A stretch of 64,000 bases of DNA from Phyllobacterium calauticae (GCF_019991125.1 NZ_JAGENB010000010.1:1-64000); one strand, 5' to 3'; counted from the stretch's first letter, positions 1 to 7,469 are shown. Program-made: numbers and translations. The notes: generated by a model from the letters alone, not told the origin.

Positions 1-188
1 CAACCCATCCGGGTATTTACGATCAGGTCGAAGACTGGGTGGCATCGCAGCCGCGCGCCATCCGTCTTGTCTATGAAAAGGCGGGCTCATTCGTCCGCAC
101 TGATGAAATGCTGCAGCAAGGCTTTACATCTCTCGGCTTCACGCCGGAACAGGTCGATGCTTTTTTCATGTCGGCTGCTGCTATATAG
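1..188 (+). CDS. C-terminal end of a truncated gene, probably prophage-borne
   Basis: An open frame enters from the left edge and ends at a TAG at 186-188, giving about 61 residues with no start in the window. It contains segments such as YDQVEDWVASQPRAIRLVYE and ends GFTPEQVDAFFMSAAAI. I do not recognise the family. Its place just before a lysis cassette suggests a phage structural or late gene, but that is inference from context only. Codon use is even and uninterrupted, so it reads as real coding sequence rather than a chance frame. Confidence 0.5.
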   Translation, partial: THPGIYDQVEDWVASQPRAIRLVYEKAGSFVRTDEMLQQGFTSLGFTPEQVDAFFMSAAAI

Positions 189-191
189 CGG

Positions 192-404
192 CTAAGTTGC
201 CTGTTCCTGCTCGCGCGCCCGAAGTAATGCGTCAATAGCCCCTTGGATCTCCATCAGGTTCTTGATTGGTCCGGGATTTGCGCCGTTTTGAGCAATTTGT
301 AGGATTTCTTGTCGGCGAGATGAAATGAGCTCGCTGATTGCTGCTCGATCACATGCAGTTTCCCGGAAAAGCACGCAACGAAGTTTACGAGTTGGGGCAA
401 GCAA
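192..404 (-). CDS. Small hypothetical protein
   Basis: About 70 residues, ending 3 nt from the convergent gene that stops at 188. The first in-frame start that keeps the full frame is a TTG at 404; the first ATG (254) would leave only about 20 residues. The C-terminal part (ISSRRQEILQIAQ, then MEIQGAIDALLRAREQEQ) looks like a natural helical, charged protein. It lies downstream of the methyltransferase on the same strand and may share its transcript. No family recognised; the start and even the coding status are uncertain. Confidence 0.35.
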   Translation of the reverse strand: MLAPTRKLRCVLFRETACDRAAISELISSRRQEILQIAQNGANPGPIKNLMEIQGAIDALLRAREQEQAT

Positions 405-446
405 TCGAGCACGTAGGCCTTGAACAGGATCTCACTGTGAAATCGA

Positions 447-1328
447 TCAAACTGCCTTCAGAATGACTGCGATTTGATAGGTATCGGACACCGTTGTATC
501 ATATCCAGCCACCGTCCATCCATCACGCTCAAAAAATCGTAGATCAATCGATGTGTCCCCATACGAGCCATCTGACCATTCGTGAGCATAAAACCCGAAT
601 CCGTGTTCGCGATGGTCATCAATGGCTTGCTTGCTTTGTTCAGGCGTAAAGAGCTGACCTTTGACAGACCAATATTCAATAGGCCGAATTGTACAAACAA
701 AAATGCCATCAGGTTCAATAGATTTCCTGACGGCTTTCAAAGCACCTATCACTGCCTCCTGTGAGAGATGAGTAAAGACTGAGAACGCAAAAGCAAGATC
801 GAATTTTGTCCCTTTTACCGGGAGAGTTTCGGGGATTGGATCACTTCTGACAAGATGCGCAAGAACTCCATCGTTTATGGATAGATCTAGTGACGACTGC
901 CAAGGGTCCACCCCCCAAAGCTTATCTGGATTAGAATAGTATAGCATGGAGCGCATGTTGCGTCCGTACCCGACCCCTAGGTCAAGGATGTTAGAGCCTT
1001 GAAGTGGTCGTCCGACAAAGCGCACGAAGGCAGTTTCAAGTTGTCTGGCAAATGCGGCGGTCTGCGAAAACAGTTCTAATCCGGTAATACCAGTCCATTG
1101 CTGTTGAATGGCTGCATCCGCCATTTTGGGCAAGACCTTCGACAACGACGGGTAGCGTGAGTTGGGCATTGAGATCAATAGGAGGCCAAAGTCCTCCAAA
1201 CTTAGCTTCCGTAGAACATCCAGCATGACTTCCAAAGGCTTGTTCTGTTCCGCCAGAAGTTCTGCTTGTTTGAGAATCGGTCTGGTGTGCGAAAACAATG
1301 AAAAGTTGGTTTCAGATGTATAGTCCAC
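447..1328 (-). CDS. Class I SAM-dependent methyltransferase
   Basis: A 293-residue protein starting at a GTG (1328) behind a G-rich Shine-Dalgarno stretch about 5 nt upstream. Residues 113-124 (NILDLGVGYGRN) form the glycine-rich SAM-binding motif I of the Rossmann-fold methyltransferases, followed by an acidic residue in LWGVDPWQSS and a motif IV/post-I region (FDLAFAFSVFTHL). The first 110 residues are a helical extension not typical of small-molecule methyltransferases. The substrate cannot be told. It sits between a probable phage late gene and the lysis genes but points the other way, the usual layout of a phage cargo (moron) gene; a role in modifying sugars, DNA or proteins is equally possible. 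Confidence 0.75.
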   Translation of the reverse strand: MDYTSETNFSLFSHTRPILKQAELLAEQNKPLEVMLDVLRKLSLEDFGLLLISMPNSRYPSLSKVLPKMADAAIQQQWTGITGLELFSQTAAFARQLETAFVRFVGRPLQGSNILDLGVGYGRNMRSMLYYSNPDKLWGVDPWQSSLDLSINDGVLAHLVRSDPIPETLPVKGTKFDLAFAFSVFTHLSQEAVIGALKAVRKSIEPDGIFVCTIRPIEYWSVKGQLFTPEQSKQAIDDHREHGFGFYAHEWSDGSYGDTSIDLRFFERDGWTVAGYDTTVSDTYQIAVILKAV

Positions 1329-1497
1329 GTTTTCCCCCCACTTTTGTTATCTCCGACTTGTATTCCGGCTGCGTAGATAATTTCGCTCATCATCCAAATA
1401 GCCATTCACTCTAGTCAAAACACGATCGATCCCCCGACCAGAATTGTCAGGGCGTCATAACACTTTTCTCTCTCCACCACCAAGACAGGAAATCATC

Positions 1498-2325
1498 ATG
1501 GACAGAACCATCCCTCGCGGGGCGGCGCTGCTGCTCGACTTCGTGTATCGAACAGACGCCGGCAGCCCGCCCCCTGATTGCTATGAAACCATCTTCGGCA
1601 ATCGCCAGAACAGGCTCCCCAAGCCCATCACAAAGATGACATTGGGCGAGTTGATCGACGCACAGCGTAACTGGTCAAACAAAGTCTGGGTGAAGCATTA
1701 TTGGGGCTATGGCACGGCATCATCTGCGTCCGGCGCGGCCCAATTCATGCGGGCCACACTTCAAGACTTATCGCGCGAACTTGGTTTGTCGGGATCGCTG
1801 GTGTTTGACGCAGACTTTCAGGATCGACTTGCGTATCACCTCTTGAAACGCCGGGGCTACAACGAGTTCATGGCGGGCAATATCGACCGAACCGAATTCG
1901 GTAAGCGCCTGGCGCAGGAATGGGCATCGCTGCCAGTGCTTGCGGATACAAAGGGCAGCGAGCGGTCGGTCAGGCGTGGCCAGTCGTTCTACGCTGGCGA
2001 CGGTCTCAACAAATCGCTTGTTAAGCCTGAGACCGTCGAGGCCGTTCTTGATCGGGTCAAGGCGGCACGACGGGCACCTATAGTTGAGGGCAAGGTCGAC
2101 AAGCCTGACGTGCCGATCACGGGAACAAAGAAGGATGCTGCCAAGTCATTGAGCACGTCAAAGCGGTTCTGGACATGGTTTGCTACCATCATCGGCACTC
2201 CGCTTGCCGCATTCGGTTCCCTTGACTGGCGCGTGCAGCTTGCCCTCGTTGCTGTGGTGACCGGCGTCGGTGTTTATGCCGTCACCTCCATGCCGCAGGT
2301 CCGCAAGCTATTGGGGCTGACCTGA
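1498..2325 (+). CDS. Phage endolysin with C-terminal membrane segments
   Basis: A 275-residue protein. The ATG at 1498 is preferred over an earlier in-frame ATG at 1444 because it has AGGA at a normal distance. Residues about 75-150 (GAAQFMRATLQDL, then DRLAYHLLKRRGY and GKRLAQEWASLPVL) match the pattern of lysozyme-like muramidases in phages of rhizobia and relatives. The last 50 residues carry two hydrophobic stretches (about 224-240 and 246-262), so the enzyme may be membrane anchored or carry a holin-like tail. It probably cleaves peptidoglycan at the end of the phage cycle. Its stop overlaps the start of the spanin gene, and the four following genes are packed on the same strand as a lysis cassette. 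Confidence 0.75.
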   Translation: MDRTIPRGAALLLDFVYRTDAGSPPPDCYETIFGNRQNRLPKPITKMTLGELIDAQRNWSNKVWVKHYWGYGTASSASGAAQFMRATLQDLSRELGLSGSLVFDADFQDRLAYHLLKRRGYNEFMAGNIDRTEFGKRLAQEWASLPVLADTKGSERSVRRGQSFYAGDGLNKSLVKPETVEAVLDRVKAARRAPIVEGKVDKPDVPITGTKKDAAKSLSTSKRFWTWFATIIGTPLAAFGSLDWRVQLALVAVVTGVGVYAVTSMPQVRKLLGLT

Positions 2326-2603
2326 TGCTGACCGCTCTGAAATACTGGCAGATCGGGGCAGGGGCTGTGCTGGGCGCGTTGATCGCCTCGACCCCTGTCT
2401 ATCTCTACGGCAAGCATGAAGGCCGTCAGCAAGCTGCTGTGTCGGCGCTTGAATCACCGGTCCAGGTTCTCCGCAAAAGGAATGAAATCAATGAAACGGT
2501 ATCTTCTTCCGGTGCTGCTGCTTTGTGCGGTGATTTCGGGCTGTCTGTCGACGACAAAGCAAAATGTGTGCGACGGCTTCTCGAAGCTAACTCCAAGCCT
2601 TGA
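2325..2603 (+). CDS. Rz-like inner-membrane spanin (i-spanin)
   Basis: A 92-residue protein whose ATG overlaps the last base of the endolysin stop codon. It has one N-terminal membrane segment (about residues 8-28, IGAGAVLGALIASTPVYLYG) followed by a short periplasmic part with a charged helix (VQVLRKRNEI) and two cysteines. This is the layout of Rz-type inner-membrane spanins, which pair with a small outer-membrane lipoprotein to fuse the membranes in the last step of host lysis. The second spanin gene begins inside it in another frame (2491), the classic nested Rz/Rz1 arrangement. The periplasmic part is short for the family, so the call rests largely on context. Confidence 0.65.
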   Translation: MLTALKYWQIGAGAVLGALIASTPVYLYGKHEGRQQAAVSALESPVQVLRKRNEINETVSSSGAAALCGDFGLSVDDKAKCVRRLLEANSKP

Positions 2604-2694
2604 GACGTCGGTCTCGTTTCTGAAAACAGATCGGCCGTTTGCCAATCAGGTCGCTTCGCATAACGCCTTCGGCAAAACACGAAAGTGCTGGTGA
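2491..2694 (+). CDS. Rz1-like outer-membrane spanin lipoprotein (o-spanin)
   Basis: A 67-residue lipoprotein encoded out of frame inside the end of the Rz-like gene and running 91 nt past it. The ATG at 2491 is chosen because AAAGGA lies 9 nt upstream; an earlier ATG at 2482 is too close to that site. The product begins MKRYLLPVLLLCAVISGC, a short signal peptide with a lipobox ending at the cysteine about 18 residues in. By analogy with Rz1, the lipidated protein would sit in the outer membrane and bind the i-spanin. Its TGA (2692-2694) overlaps the ATG of the next gene. Confidence 0.65.
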   Translation: MKRYLLPVLLLCAVISGCLSTTKQNVCDGFSKLTPSLETSVSFLKTDRPFANQVASHNAFGKTRKCW

Positions 2695-2996
2695 TGGATA
2701 AAGACTTGCAATGGCTCATCGGCATCTCTGCGGGCTTGTTCACCTTTCTAGGCGGGACAATCATTGCCGCCTTTCGCTCGCTCACGGCATCGCGCGAGGC
2801 TGGAGACAATGCGCTCCATGATCGGATCAACCGGGTTCGTGACGAATATGTTCGGCGTGTGGATCACGACGGGCAACAGACTCGAACCGACGATGCGATC
2901 AAGGAATTGCGCGATGAAATGCGAGAAGGGCAGCGGGAGACCAATCGGCGGTTGGATGCAGTTCTTGCTGCCTTAGCACCGGGAAAACGGCAGTAG
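2694..2996 (+). CDS. Small membrane protein with coiled-coil tail (lysis cassette)
   Basis: A 100-residue protein whose ATG overlaps the stop of the Rz1-like gene by one base. An N-terminal hydrophobic segment (about residues 7-27, including GISAGLFTFLGGTIIAAF) is followed by a long charged, coiled-coil-like region with many Glu, Arg and Asp residues (AIKELRDEMREGQRETNRRL). Small one-span proteins of this shape occur in phage lysis regions and some act as holins or antiholins. That role is inferred from position only; no diagnostic motif is visible. Confidence 0.55.
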   Translation: MDKDLQWLIGISAGLFTFLGGTIIAAFRSLTASREAGDNALHDRINRVRDEYVRRVDHDGQQTRTDDAIKELRDEMREGQRETNRRLDAVLAALAPGKRQ

Positions 2997-3058
2997 ACTT
3001 GTCACAGGCAGATTTTCCGATCATCTATTGAATGGGGATTTACGAAGGAAGCAACACA

Positions 3059-3226
3059 ATGCGACGGTATGCCTATTGGATATTATCGGGTTTATCGCTT
3101 GCCGCGATTGTTTTCGCCGGGGTTTCTTGTTGGGTCACCAACGATTATGTTGACCAATGCTATGATCAGTCTTCGGGACATTATATTGTCGAGAATCATC
3201 AAAGGGCTGACGTTTGCGGTAAGTGA
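3059..3226 (+). CDS. Small single-span or secreted hypothetical protein
   Basis: A 55-residue product starting at an ATG preceded by GAAGGA. Residues 1-28 form a hydrophobic N-terminal helix (YWILSGLSLAAIVFAGVSC) that could be a signal or anchor, followed by a short Cys- and Asp-containing domain ending in VCGK. A possible lipobox cysteine sits near residue 24 but is not a clean consensus. The last codons overlap the next small gene as GTGA. It follows the lysis cassette and probably belongs to the prophage. Confidence 0.5.
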   Translation: MRRYAYWILSGLSLAAIVFAGVSCWVTNDYVDQCYDQSSGHYIVENHQRADVCGK

Positions 3227-3381
3227 CGCTCTTTCAAGAAGAGGCCCGGCAGCAACTGCTTATCGAAGGAAGGCGCGAACCGGGGCCTCATGCTTGCGCG
3301 GTATGTGGACAGTACTCAAGCGCAGAAACCCTTCAATTCGGCAAATTAAGTCAGGTTGATTGCCTCGCTTTGGCAAACTGA
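3223..3381 (+). CDS. Small CxxC hypothetical protein, start overlapping upstream stop
   Basis: A 52-residue frame starting at a GTG that overlaps the preceding TGA (GTGA at 3223-3226), a typical translational-coupling junction. The product contains HACAVCGQYSSAETLQFG, with a CxxC pair and a third cysteine near the end. No family recognised. Its support is the overlap, a plausible composition and its place in the rightward phage strand; it is short enough that chance cannot be excluded. Confidence 0.4.
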   Translation: MTLFQEEARQQLLIEGRREPGPHACAVCGQYSSAETLQFGKLSQVDCLALAN

Positions 3382-3413
3382 CTTGAATCGGTAAGTGAAG
3401 CGAACCAGACATC

Positions 3414-4673
3414 TTAATGTTGTAGTGTTACCGTCCAGCCTTCCGGCCAAATCTTAACGGTACATGGGAACTGACATGATTGGACTTGGTCCTTCCACGA
3501 CAAAGAATGTGCAGCTCTGTTTCTTTGCGTACTTTGGGAATAGGATGCCCCATTGATCACAACCACAACGAATGCAATCGCAACAATAATGCGGCCACGA
3601 CTCCTTGCCGTGAAACTTAGTAGAACGAGTATGGCAAGCGTTCCAGTCGCATAGTAACGCGCCGCACCGGCTCCCGAAAGCAATCGCAGCTTTTCTGGTA
3701 CACCTCCAAGTGCTCCTAAGGTTTGTAGTATGGACACAAATATCCATGTCAGGACCAGTGTTATTGCTGCATTCCTTGTCGATTTCTCCCTTGAGAAGTA
3801 CAGAAGGACGCCAACAACGGTGACACCTATCGTTGCGATCGCTAGGAAAAATGCCCGGCTTCCGACAACCATAGCTCCCAATGTTTTGGTGAAGCCCGGC
3901 CCCGTAAATTGCGTGAAAACCGTCTGCAATAGGAATGGGCCGAACAATAAGCGAGGGGCGAAAATTAGCTGCCGCGTGGGGTGGCTGGTTCCAGTCATCA
4001 CTATGGCTTGGACGGCTATGCAGGCAACTAAGACGCAGGCGATATTGAAGTGGGTTCGAGATTTATTCAGGTAGGCTTGTATAAAGAAGAATGGTGTCAA
4101 TAGTAGCGATGGAACGCCCGTCATGCCGCAAGCGAGCACCCACCCATAAATCCATAGTCGCCGCCCTTGCTGATCCTCGGAATAATCTGTGATTGTCATC
4201 AACGTAATCGATAGGGCGGCAATCCATTGAATGTTCGTAGCCGACGCAAAAATTTCAGCCGTTGCAGGAGATAGACTGAAGGCAACCAATGACAAAATGG
4301 ATGCCTCTGGCGGTATCTTATACTGCTTAGCAATGACATTGAATTGCATCGCCACAACGGCAAATAGTGCAATTGAAAGGTAAGTCGTTACGGCTGGAGC
4401 ATATTTTGTATCAACGTGCGTGGATAGAAAAACCAGTAAATTCGTGAGAAATTGGTAATTGCCTTGGGCGATGAATGTGAACACAAAGGTATAGTTCGAT
4501 GCAATTGCCGCTTGATAGTATACGCTGCCTTCCTCGGCCCAAAAGCGAGGGTCAAGAAATAGAAATGGCGCGGTGCAAAACAGGGCAGTTATGGCAACGA
4601 GTGGATACAGCCACTTATAATGATGAATATTTTCAAGCGTGCTTTTCAAGTTGCGCCGACTATTGGATTCCAT
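3414..4673 (-). CDS. Polytopic membrane protein, possible GT-C-type glycosyltransferase
   Basis: A 419-residue protein with about ten or more predicted membrane spans. The first loop after the first span reads DPRFWAEEGSVYY. An acidic motif at that place is characteristic of GT-C glycosyltransferases (dolichyl- or undecaprenyl-phosphate-sugar dependent) and of phage serotype-conversion proteins, so surface-glycan modification is a reasonable guess. No named family was recognised. It is the last gene of a tightly spaced leftward run and begins 4 nt after the upstream stop. It is richer in A and T than the core genes, consistent with acquired DNA. Transfer activity is inference. Confidence 0.6.
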   Translation of the reverse strand: MESNSRRNLKSTLENIHHYKWLYPLVAITALFCTAPFLFLDPRFWAEEGSVYYQAAIASNYTFVFTFIAQGNYQFLTNLLVFLSTHVDTKYAPAVTTYLSIALFAVVAMQFNVIAKQYKIPPEASILSLVAFSLSPATAEIFASATNIQWIAALSITLMTITDYSEDQQGRRLWIYGWVLACGMTGVPSLLLTPFFFIQAYLNKSRTHFNIACVLVACIAVQAIVMTGTSHPTRQLIFAPRLLFGPFLLQTVFTQFTGPGFTKTLGAMVVGSRAFFLAIATIGVTVVGVLLYFSREKSTRNAAITLVLTWIFVSILQTLGALGGVPEKLRLLSGAGAARYYATGTLAILVLLSFTARSRGRIIVAIAFVVVVINGASYSQSTQRNRAAHSLSWKDQVQSCQFPCTVKIWPEGWTVTLQH

Positions 4674-4677
4674 AAAG

Positions 4678-4914
4678 CTATTTCTTTTTCATCAATTTCA
4701 ACAGGCGAATCTCAACGTCTGCCTTGCCATTTGTATCTAGGGCAATTGCGGTGATATCGGCAACCGATGTAATTGCTGCAAGCACTTCCTCATGGCGCCA
4801 TCCAGCGCGGGTCGCTTCGACAACCAGCTGAACGAACACTTCCTCGATTGCAGTCTGGCAATCCTCGAAACGGTCAGGGTAGTTGCCTGTCGCCTTGGGG
4901 GCTTTAATTTTCAT
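4678..4914 (-). CDS. Conserved-looking small hypothetical protein
   Basis: A 78-residue protein whose start overlaps the preceding gene by 11 nt and whose stop lies 4 nt from the next start, so it is embedded in an operon. It is mixed helical (EEVFVQLVVEATRAGWRHEE, then AAITSVADITAIALD) and ends in a basic tail, KLMKKK. No motif points to a function. The tight packing and natural composition support it as real. Confidence 0.6.
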   Translation of the reverse strand: MKIKAPKATGNYPDRFEDCQTAIEEVFVQLVVEATRAGWRHEEVLAAITSVADITAIALDTNGKADVEIRLLKLMKKK

Positions 4915-5275
4915 GGGAGTGTTCCTGCTTTGGGAATCTCACTGCGTTTGCTGGTGGTTCGAATTCACGTGAATGCAACACAAGGACCTCGCCTTCGCCC
5001 TCATCAGGCACGCCAGTGAAAATGTAGACCTCACCAAAAGATGGATCGCCATCGTGGGTTCCATGCACTCCCGTGAACGGTAATTGGTCGGGGACGGCGG
5101 ACTCGTCGAACGTGATATCGGTTATGCGGTCATGCTCTTCATGCAAGATAATATTAAACGACCCGGGGAGTTGTTGGACATCCGGCATGCCATCTAGCAG
5201 ATTGTCGATGTCTTCAGCCGCGAAGTTGAAGTCGAGCGTGAAATCCTTCCCGCGGAATTTAACAGCAAAGGGCAT
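4904..5275 (-). CDS. Hypothetical acidic protein
   Basis: A 123-residue protein with a strong Shine-Dalgarno sequence (GGAGGAAAG) just before its ATG. It is acidic and beta-rich (KFRGKDFTLDFNF at the start, GEVYIFTGVPDEGEGEVLVL later) with no membrane segment or signal peptide. No family recognised. It follows the abasic-site protein gene by 12 nt and overlaps the next gene by 11 nt, so it is probably co-transcribed with both. Confidence 0.6.
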   Translation of the reverse strand: MPFAVKFRGKDFTLDFNFAAEDIDNLLDGMPDVQQLPGSFNIILHEEHDRITDITFDESAVPDQLPFTGVHGTHDGDPSFGEVYIFTGVPDEGEGEVLVLHSREFEPPANAVRFPKQEHSHEN

Positions 5276-5287
5276 GTCTTTCCTCCA

Positions 5288-5962
5288 TCAGGCGAATGTT
5301 GGTTCTTCAGGTTTGGGAGGTTCGGGCGCCAGGACAATCAGATCATTGTCGGGCAGGGGCTTTTGAAGCTTTAGGGCTTCTTCCGCCGGCGCATTCATCC
5401 ACACGTCGACTTCATCTGCTGTTCGTAGAATGACCGGCATTGCCTTCTTATGGATCGGCTTCACGACTGCATTTGGATCGGTGGTCAGGAAAGCGAATAT
5501 CTCGGTATCGACCGGGCCTTCCTTCTTCTTCCGGGTTCCGTGCCATTTGGTCCACACACCAGCAAACCAGAACAGCGGTTCTTCCTCGTTCAGCGCGAAC
5601 CAGTGAAGCGGCAGCTTTTTTGTCTCGGGATCGCGGACACTGCCATATTCAGAAAATCGGGTTGCCGGAACGACACAGCGGCTGTCAGTGCCAAGCCAGC
5701 GCCGCCAGTGGGGAGACTTCACGTTTCGGATGTTGGTCACGCCGCTATCGGTTTCACCCTTTACAAACATGGGCGGAGTCGGCATGCCCCAGCGGAGCAT
5801 CGCAAGCTCCAGATCCCCGTCCTTATCCTTCCGCGCTATTGGGGCGGGGTAGTCCGGATAGATATTGTCATCGAACTCGGTCTTGTTCGTACGGTTGCCG
5901 ATCCCCTTGAAGAGGTCGCGCATTGCTTCAAAGCCGGTGGTTATTCTGTAAAGGTTGCACAT
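5288..5962 (-). CDS. HMCES/YedK-family abasic-site protein (SOS response-associated, SRAP)
   Basis: A 224-residue protein of usual length. The start at 5962 is fixed by chemistry: the family needs Met-Cys at the N terminus so that Cys2 is exposed, and the product begins MCNLYR. Other hallmark residues are in place: Asn in VTNIRNV (about residue 77 or 80), Glu105 in PATRFSEY and His171 in VKPIHKKAMPVIL. Known family members crosslink to abasic sites in single-stranded DNA and shield them during replication. A longer upstream frame is ignored because it would bury Cys2. In a phage-linked operon it may protect phage or host DNA during the SOS response. Confidence 0.88.
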   Translation of the reverse strand: MCNLYRITTGFEAMRDLFKGIGNRTNKTEFDDNIYPDYPAPIARKDKDGDLELAMLRWGMPTPPMFVKGETDSGVTNIRNVKSPHWRRWLGTDSRCVVPATRFSEYGSVRDPETKKLPLHWFALNEEEPLFWFAGVWTKWHGTRKKKEGPVDTEIFAFLTTDPNAVVKPIHKKAMPVILRTADEVDVWMNAPAEEALKLQKPLPDNDLIVLAPEPPKPEEPTFA

Positions 5963-5967
5963 CTCAC

Positions 5968-6426
5968 TTACCACCTTCTCCAGAAATAGTCCGAAATACG
6001 GACGGAAATAAAGTGAAGAATGTAGCCAGATGCCCATCCAACTCCAGGCAGAACCAAGATCGTTGCAAGCTTCGTGCTCAAGAAAGGGGCCGCGGCCACT
6101 ACCCCGGTTATCCCGCCCAACAAGGCAAGTGGTATGGCATTGTTGTGCGACTGGTAGAATGTAATTACGGTCATGATCACCGCTGGTATGAATGAAAAAA
6201 TCGAAAGCAATATTGCCACGAAGACGGCCATTTCGAATCCGCTATCGATTGTTATACCAGGAACGATATTCTTGCCGCCCTGCCAGCCAACGTAAAAGTA
6301 CGTTGTGATTCCACTTATAATGGAAACAAAAAATAAGAAGCCAACCAAGAATAAAAGGAAACGGCAAAGAAGTACGATGCCTTCGTTTTTTTCTGGATCA
6401 AGTGGCGCACTCGGGTTTGTTTCCAT
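5968..6426 (-). CDS. Four-span hypothetical membrane protein
   Basis: A 152-residue protein from the ATG at 6426, with an acidic, proline-containing N terminus (ETNPSAPLDPEKNEG) and about four hydrophobic spans (for example FLLFLVGFLFFVSIISG). Its stop lies 5 nt before the abasic-site protein start, so the two are probably co-transcribed. No clear ribosome binding site is visible. No family recognised. Confidence 0.55.
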   Translation of the reverse strand: METNPSAPLDPEKNEGIVLLCRFLLFLVGFLFFVSIISGITTYFYVGWQGGKNIVPGITIDSGFEMAVFVAILLSIFSFIPAVIMTVITFYQSHNNAIPLALLGGITGVVAAAPFLSTKLATILVLPGVGWASGYILHFISVRISDYFWRRW

Positions 6427-6465
6427 TGGCAAATGATACTTGATCTCACTGCGATCACAAGATGC

Positions 6466-6714
6466 TCAGTCTCGCGGTCCATTCGCTCTGCCGACAACGG
6501 AAACAGTCCTCCTGTCACACGCTTTGCAGAAGAGTTTTGGCCTGATTACATTGATTGGTGAGTACACCCCGTATTTCTTTGCGAGCCCGTAGCGGTCGAT
6601 TTGCTTGGCCCGTCCGCATTCCGTGCAAACAGCAAACAGTATCTCGTAGCTGGCCAGATCAATGAACGCATCCAAGTTGGTCACGAACGCCATATAGACG
6701 CGCAGCTTTGCCAT
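6466..6714 (-). CDS. Small CxxC protein, paralogue of its upstream neighbour
   Basis: An 82-residue protein with two CxxC pairs, CTEC and CKAC, about 35 residues apart, the spacing of a zinc-binding ribbon or treble-clef finger. It shares the frame IDRYxLxxKYGxYxxIN and the Asn/Gly/Arg-rich end GRANGPRD with the product of 6721-6966, so the pair arose by tandem duplication. A GTG at 6717 is an alternative start. Zinc binding is inferred from the cysteines; no function is known to me. Confidence 0.65.
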   Translation of the reverse strand: MAKLRVYMAFVTNLDAFIDLASYEILFAVCTECGRAKQIDRYGLAKKYGVYSPINVIRPKLFCKACDRRTVSVVGRANGPRD

Positions 6715-6720
6715 CACGCC

Positions 6721-6966
6721 TCAATCCCGAACCCGATTCCGGCGGCCAAACTCATTCATAGTCTTGCCGTCACAAAGATTGCATTTGAGGCGAGGGATCA
6801 GATCATTGATCCTGGTGTACTTGCCGTACTTCCGCTCAAGCTCATACCGATCGATCATTCCAGCCCGGCAACAGTCTCCACAATAGCCATAGAGGTCATC
6901 CCAGCTTTCCAGATCACAGAAGCGGTCTGTGTCTTTCAGGCCGTCCAAGAACTTCTTCCTAGCCAT
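6721..6966 (-). CDS. Small CxxC protein, paralogue of its downstream neighbour
   Basis: An 81-residue protein from the ATG at 6966, which overlaps the end of the upstream gene by 8 nt. It carries CGDC and CNLC pairs and the segment MIDRYELERKYGKYTRIN, closely matching the next gene (QIDRYGLAKKYGVYSPIN). Both end in a similar basic tail (GRRNRVRD here). An extra cysteine follows the first pair (CGDCC). The likely fold is a small zinc finger; role unknown. Overlap on one side and a 6-nt gap on the other show operon membership. Confidence 0.65.
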   Translation of the reverse strand: MARKKFLDGLKDTDRFCDLESWDDLYGYCGDCCRAGMIDRYELERKYGKYTRINDLIPRLKCNLCDGKTMNEFGRRNRVRD

Positions 6967-7276
6967 AGCGGCCGACCAACTGCCGAACCCATGGAGATTT
7001 CCATGTGCGCTTCTTGCGTTGTTCTGGAGTAATCCAGCGCCCATCAAACGCCTTCAGGAATACCTCGGCGCTCTCCTGCTCGGGAAAGCAGTAGATGATA
7101 AAATCTTCGCCATCGTCATGATAGGAGTGATTGAGGCGGTATCTGCCGAGCTTTGCTGAGAGAAATTCGACGTTGTCGAATCGGTATCTCACCTCGCACG
7201 CAAGCAATGCCACTTGATACGGGTATTCCAGGTCAACCGATGATGCCGAGACAGCACCTCTACTACGGCCGGCCAT
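6959..7276 (-). CDS. Hypothetical protein of 105 residues
   Basis: The start at 7276 is chosen because it follows the upstream TGA by a single base; a longer frame from 7330 would overlap the neighbour by about 50 nt. The product has a beta-rich middle (YQVALLACEVRYRFDNVEFL and DFIIYCFPEQESAEVFLKAF) and a basic end. It resembles a small alpha/beta domain in which a helix follows FxxxxxAEVFLKAF, but no family was recognised. It is cytoplasmic by composition and co-directional with its neighbours. Confidence 0.55.
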   Translation of the reverse strand: MAGRSRGAVSASSVDLEYPYQVALLACEVRYRFDNVEFLSAKLGRYRLNHSYHDDGEDFIIYCFPEQESAEVFLKAFDGRWITPEQRKKRTWKSPWVRQLVGRYG

Positions 7277-7277
7277 C

Positions 7278-7469
7278 TCAATTCCTGAATGTTCTGGGCT
7301 TCCATCCACGGGCATAGCCGTGCCCGGCAATCAGCGAGGCATACTCAATCTCTCTGATCAGGAAGGCGTTGTCCTTCAGGAGCGCGTCGATCGCTGCCCG
7401 GAAATCTCCGCCGTGGTCGGCAATGATTTGTTCAATTTCATCATCGTGTTTCAGTACCGGCTCATTCAT
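7278..7469 (-). CDS. Small acidic hypothetical protein
   Basis: A 63-residue protein from the ATG at 7469 with GGAG about 9 nt upstream. It begins MNEPVLKHDDEIEQIIADHG and then DFRAAIDALLKDNAFLIREI, a helical pattern found in many short hypothetical proteins of Hyphomicrobiales. One base separates its stop from the next start. No catalytic motif or membrane segment is seen. Confidence 0.6.
   Translation of the reverse strand: MNEPVLKHDDEIEQIIADHGGDFRAAIDALLKDNAFLIREIEYASLIAGHGYARGWKPRTFRN

Noticed and set aside
3241-3290. GAGGCCCGG and CCGGGGCCTC as a terminator
   Set aside because: The arms are about 30 nt apart with no T run, and they lie inside a plausible small gene.
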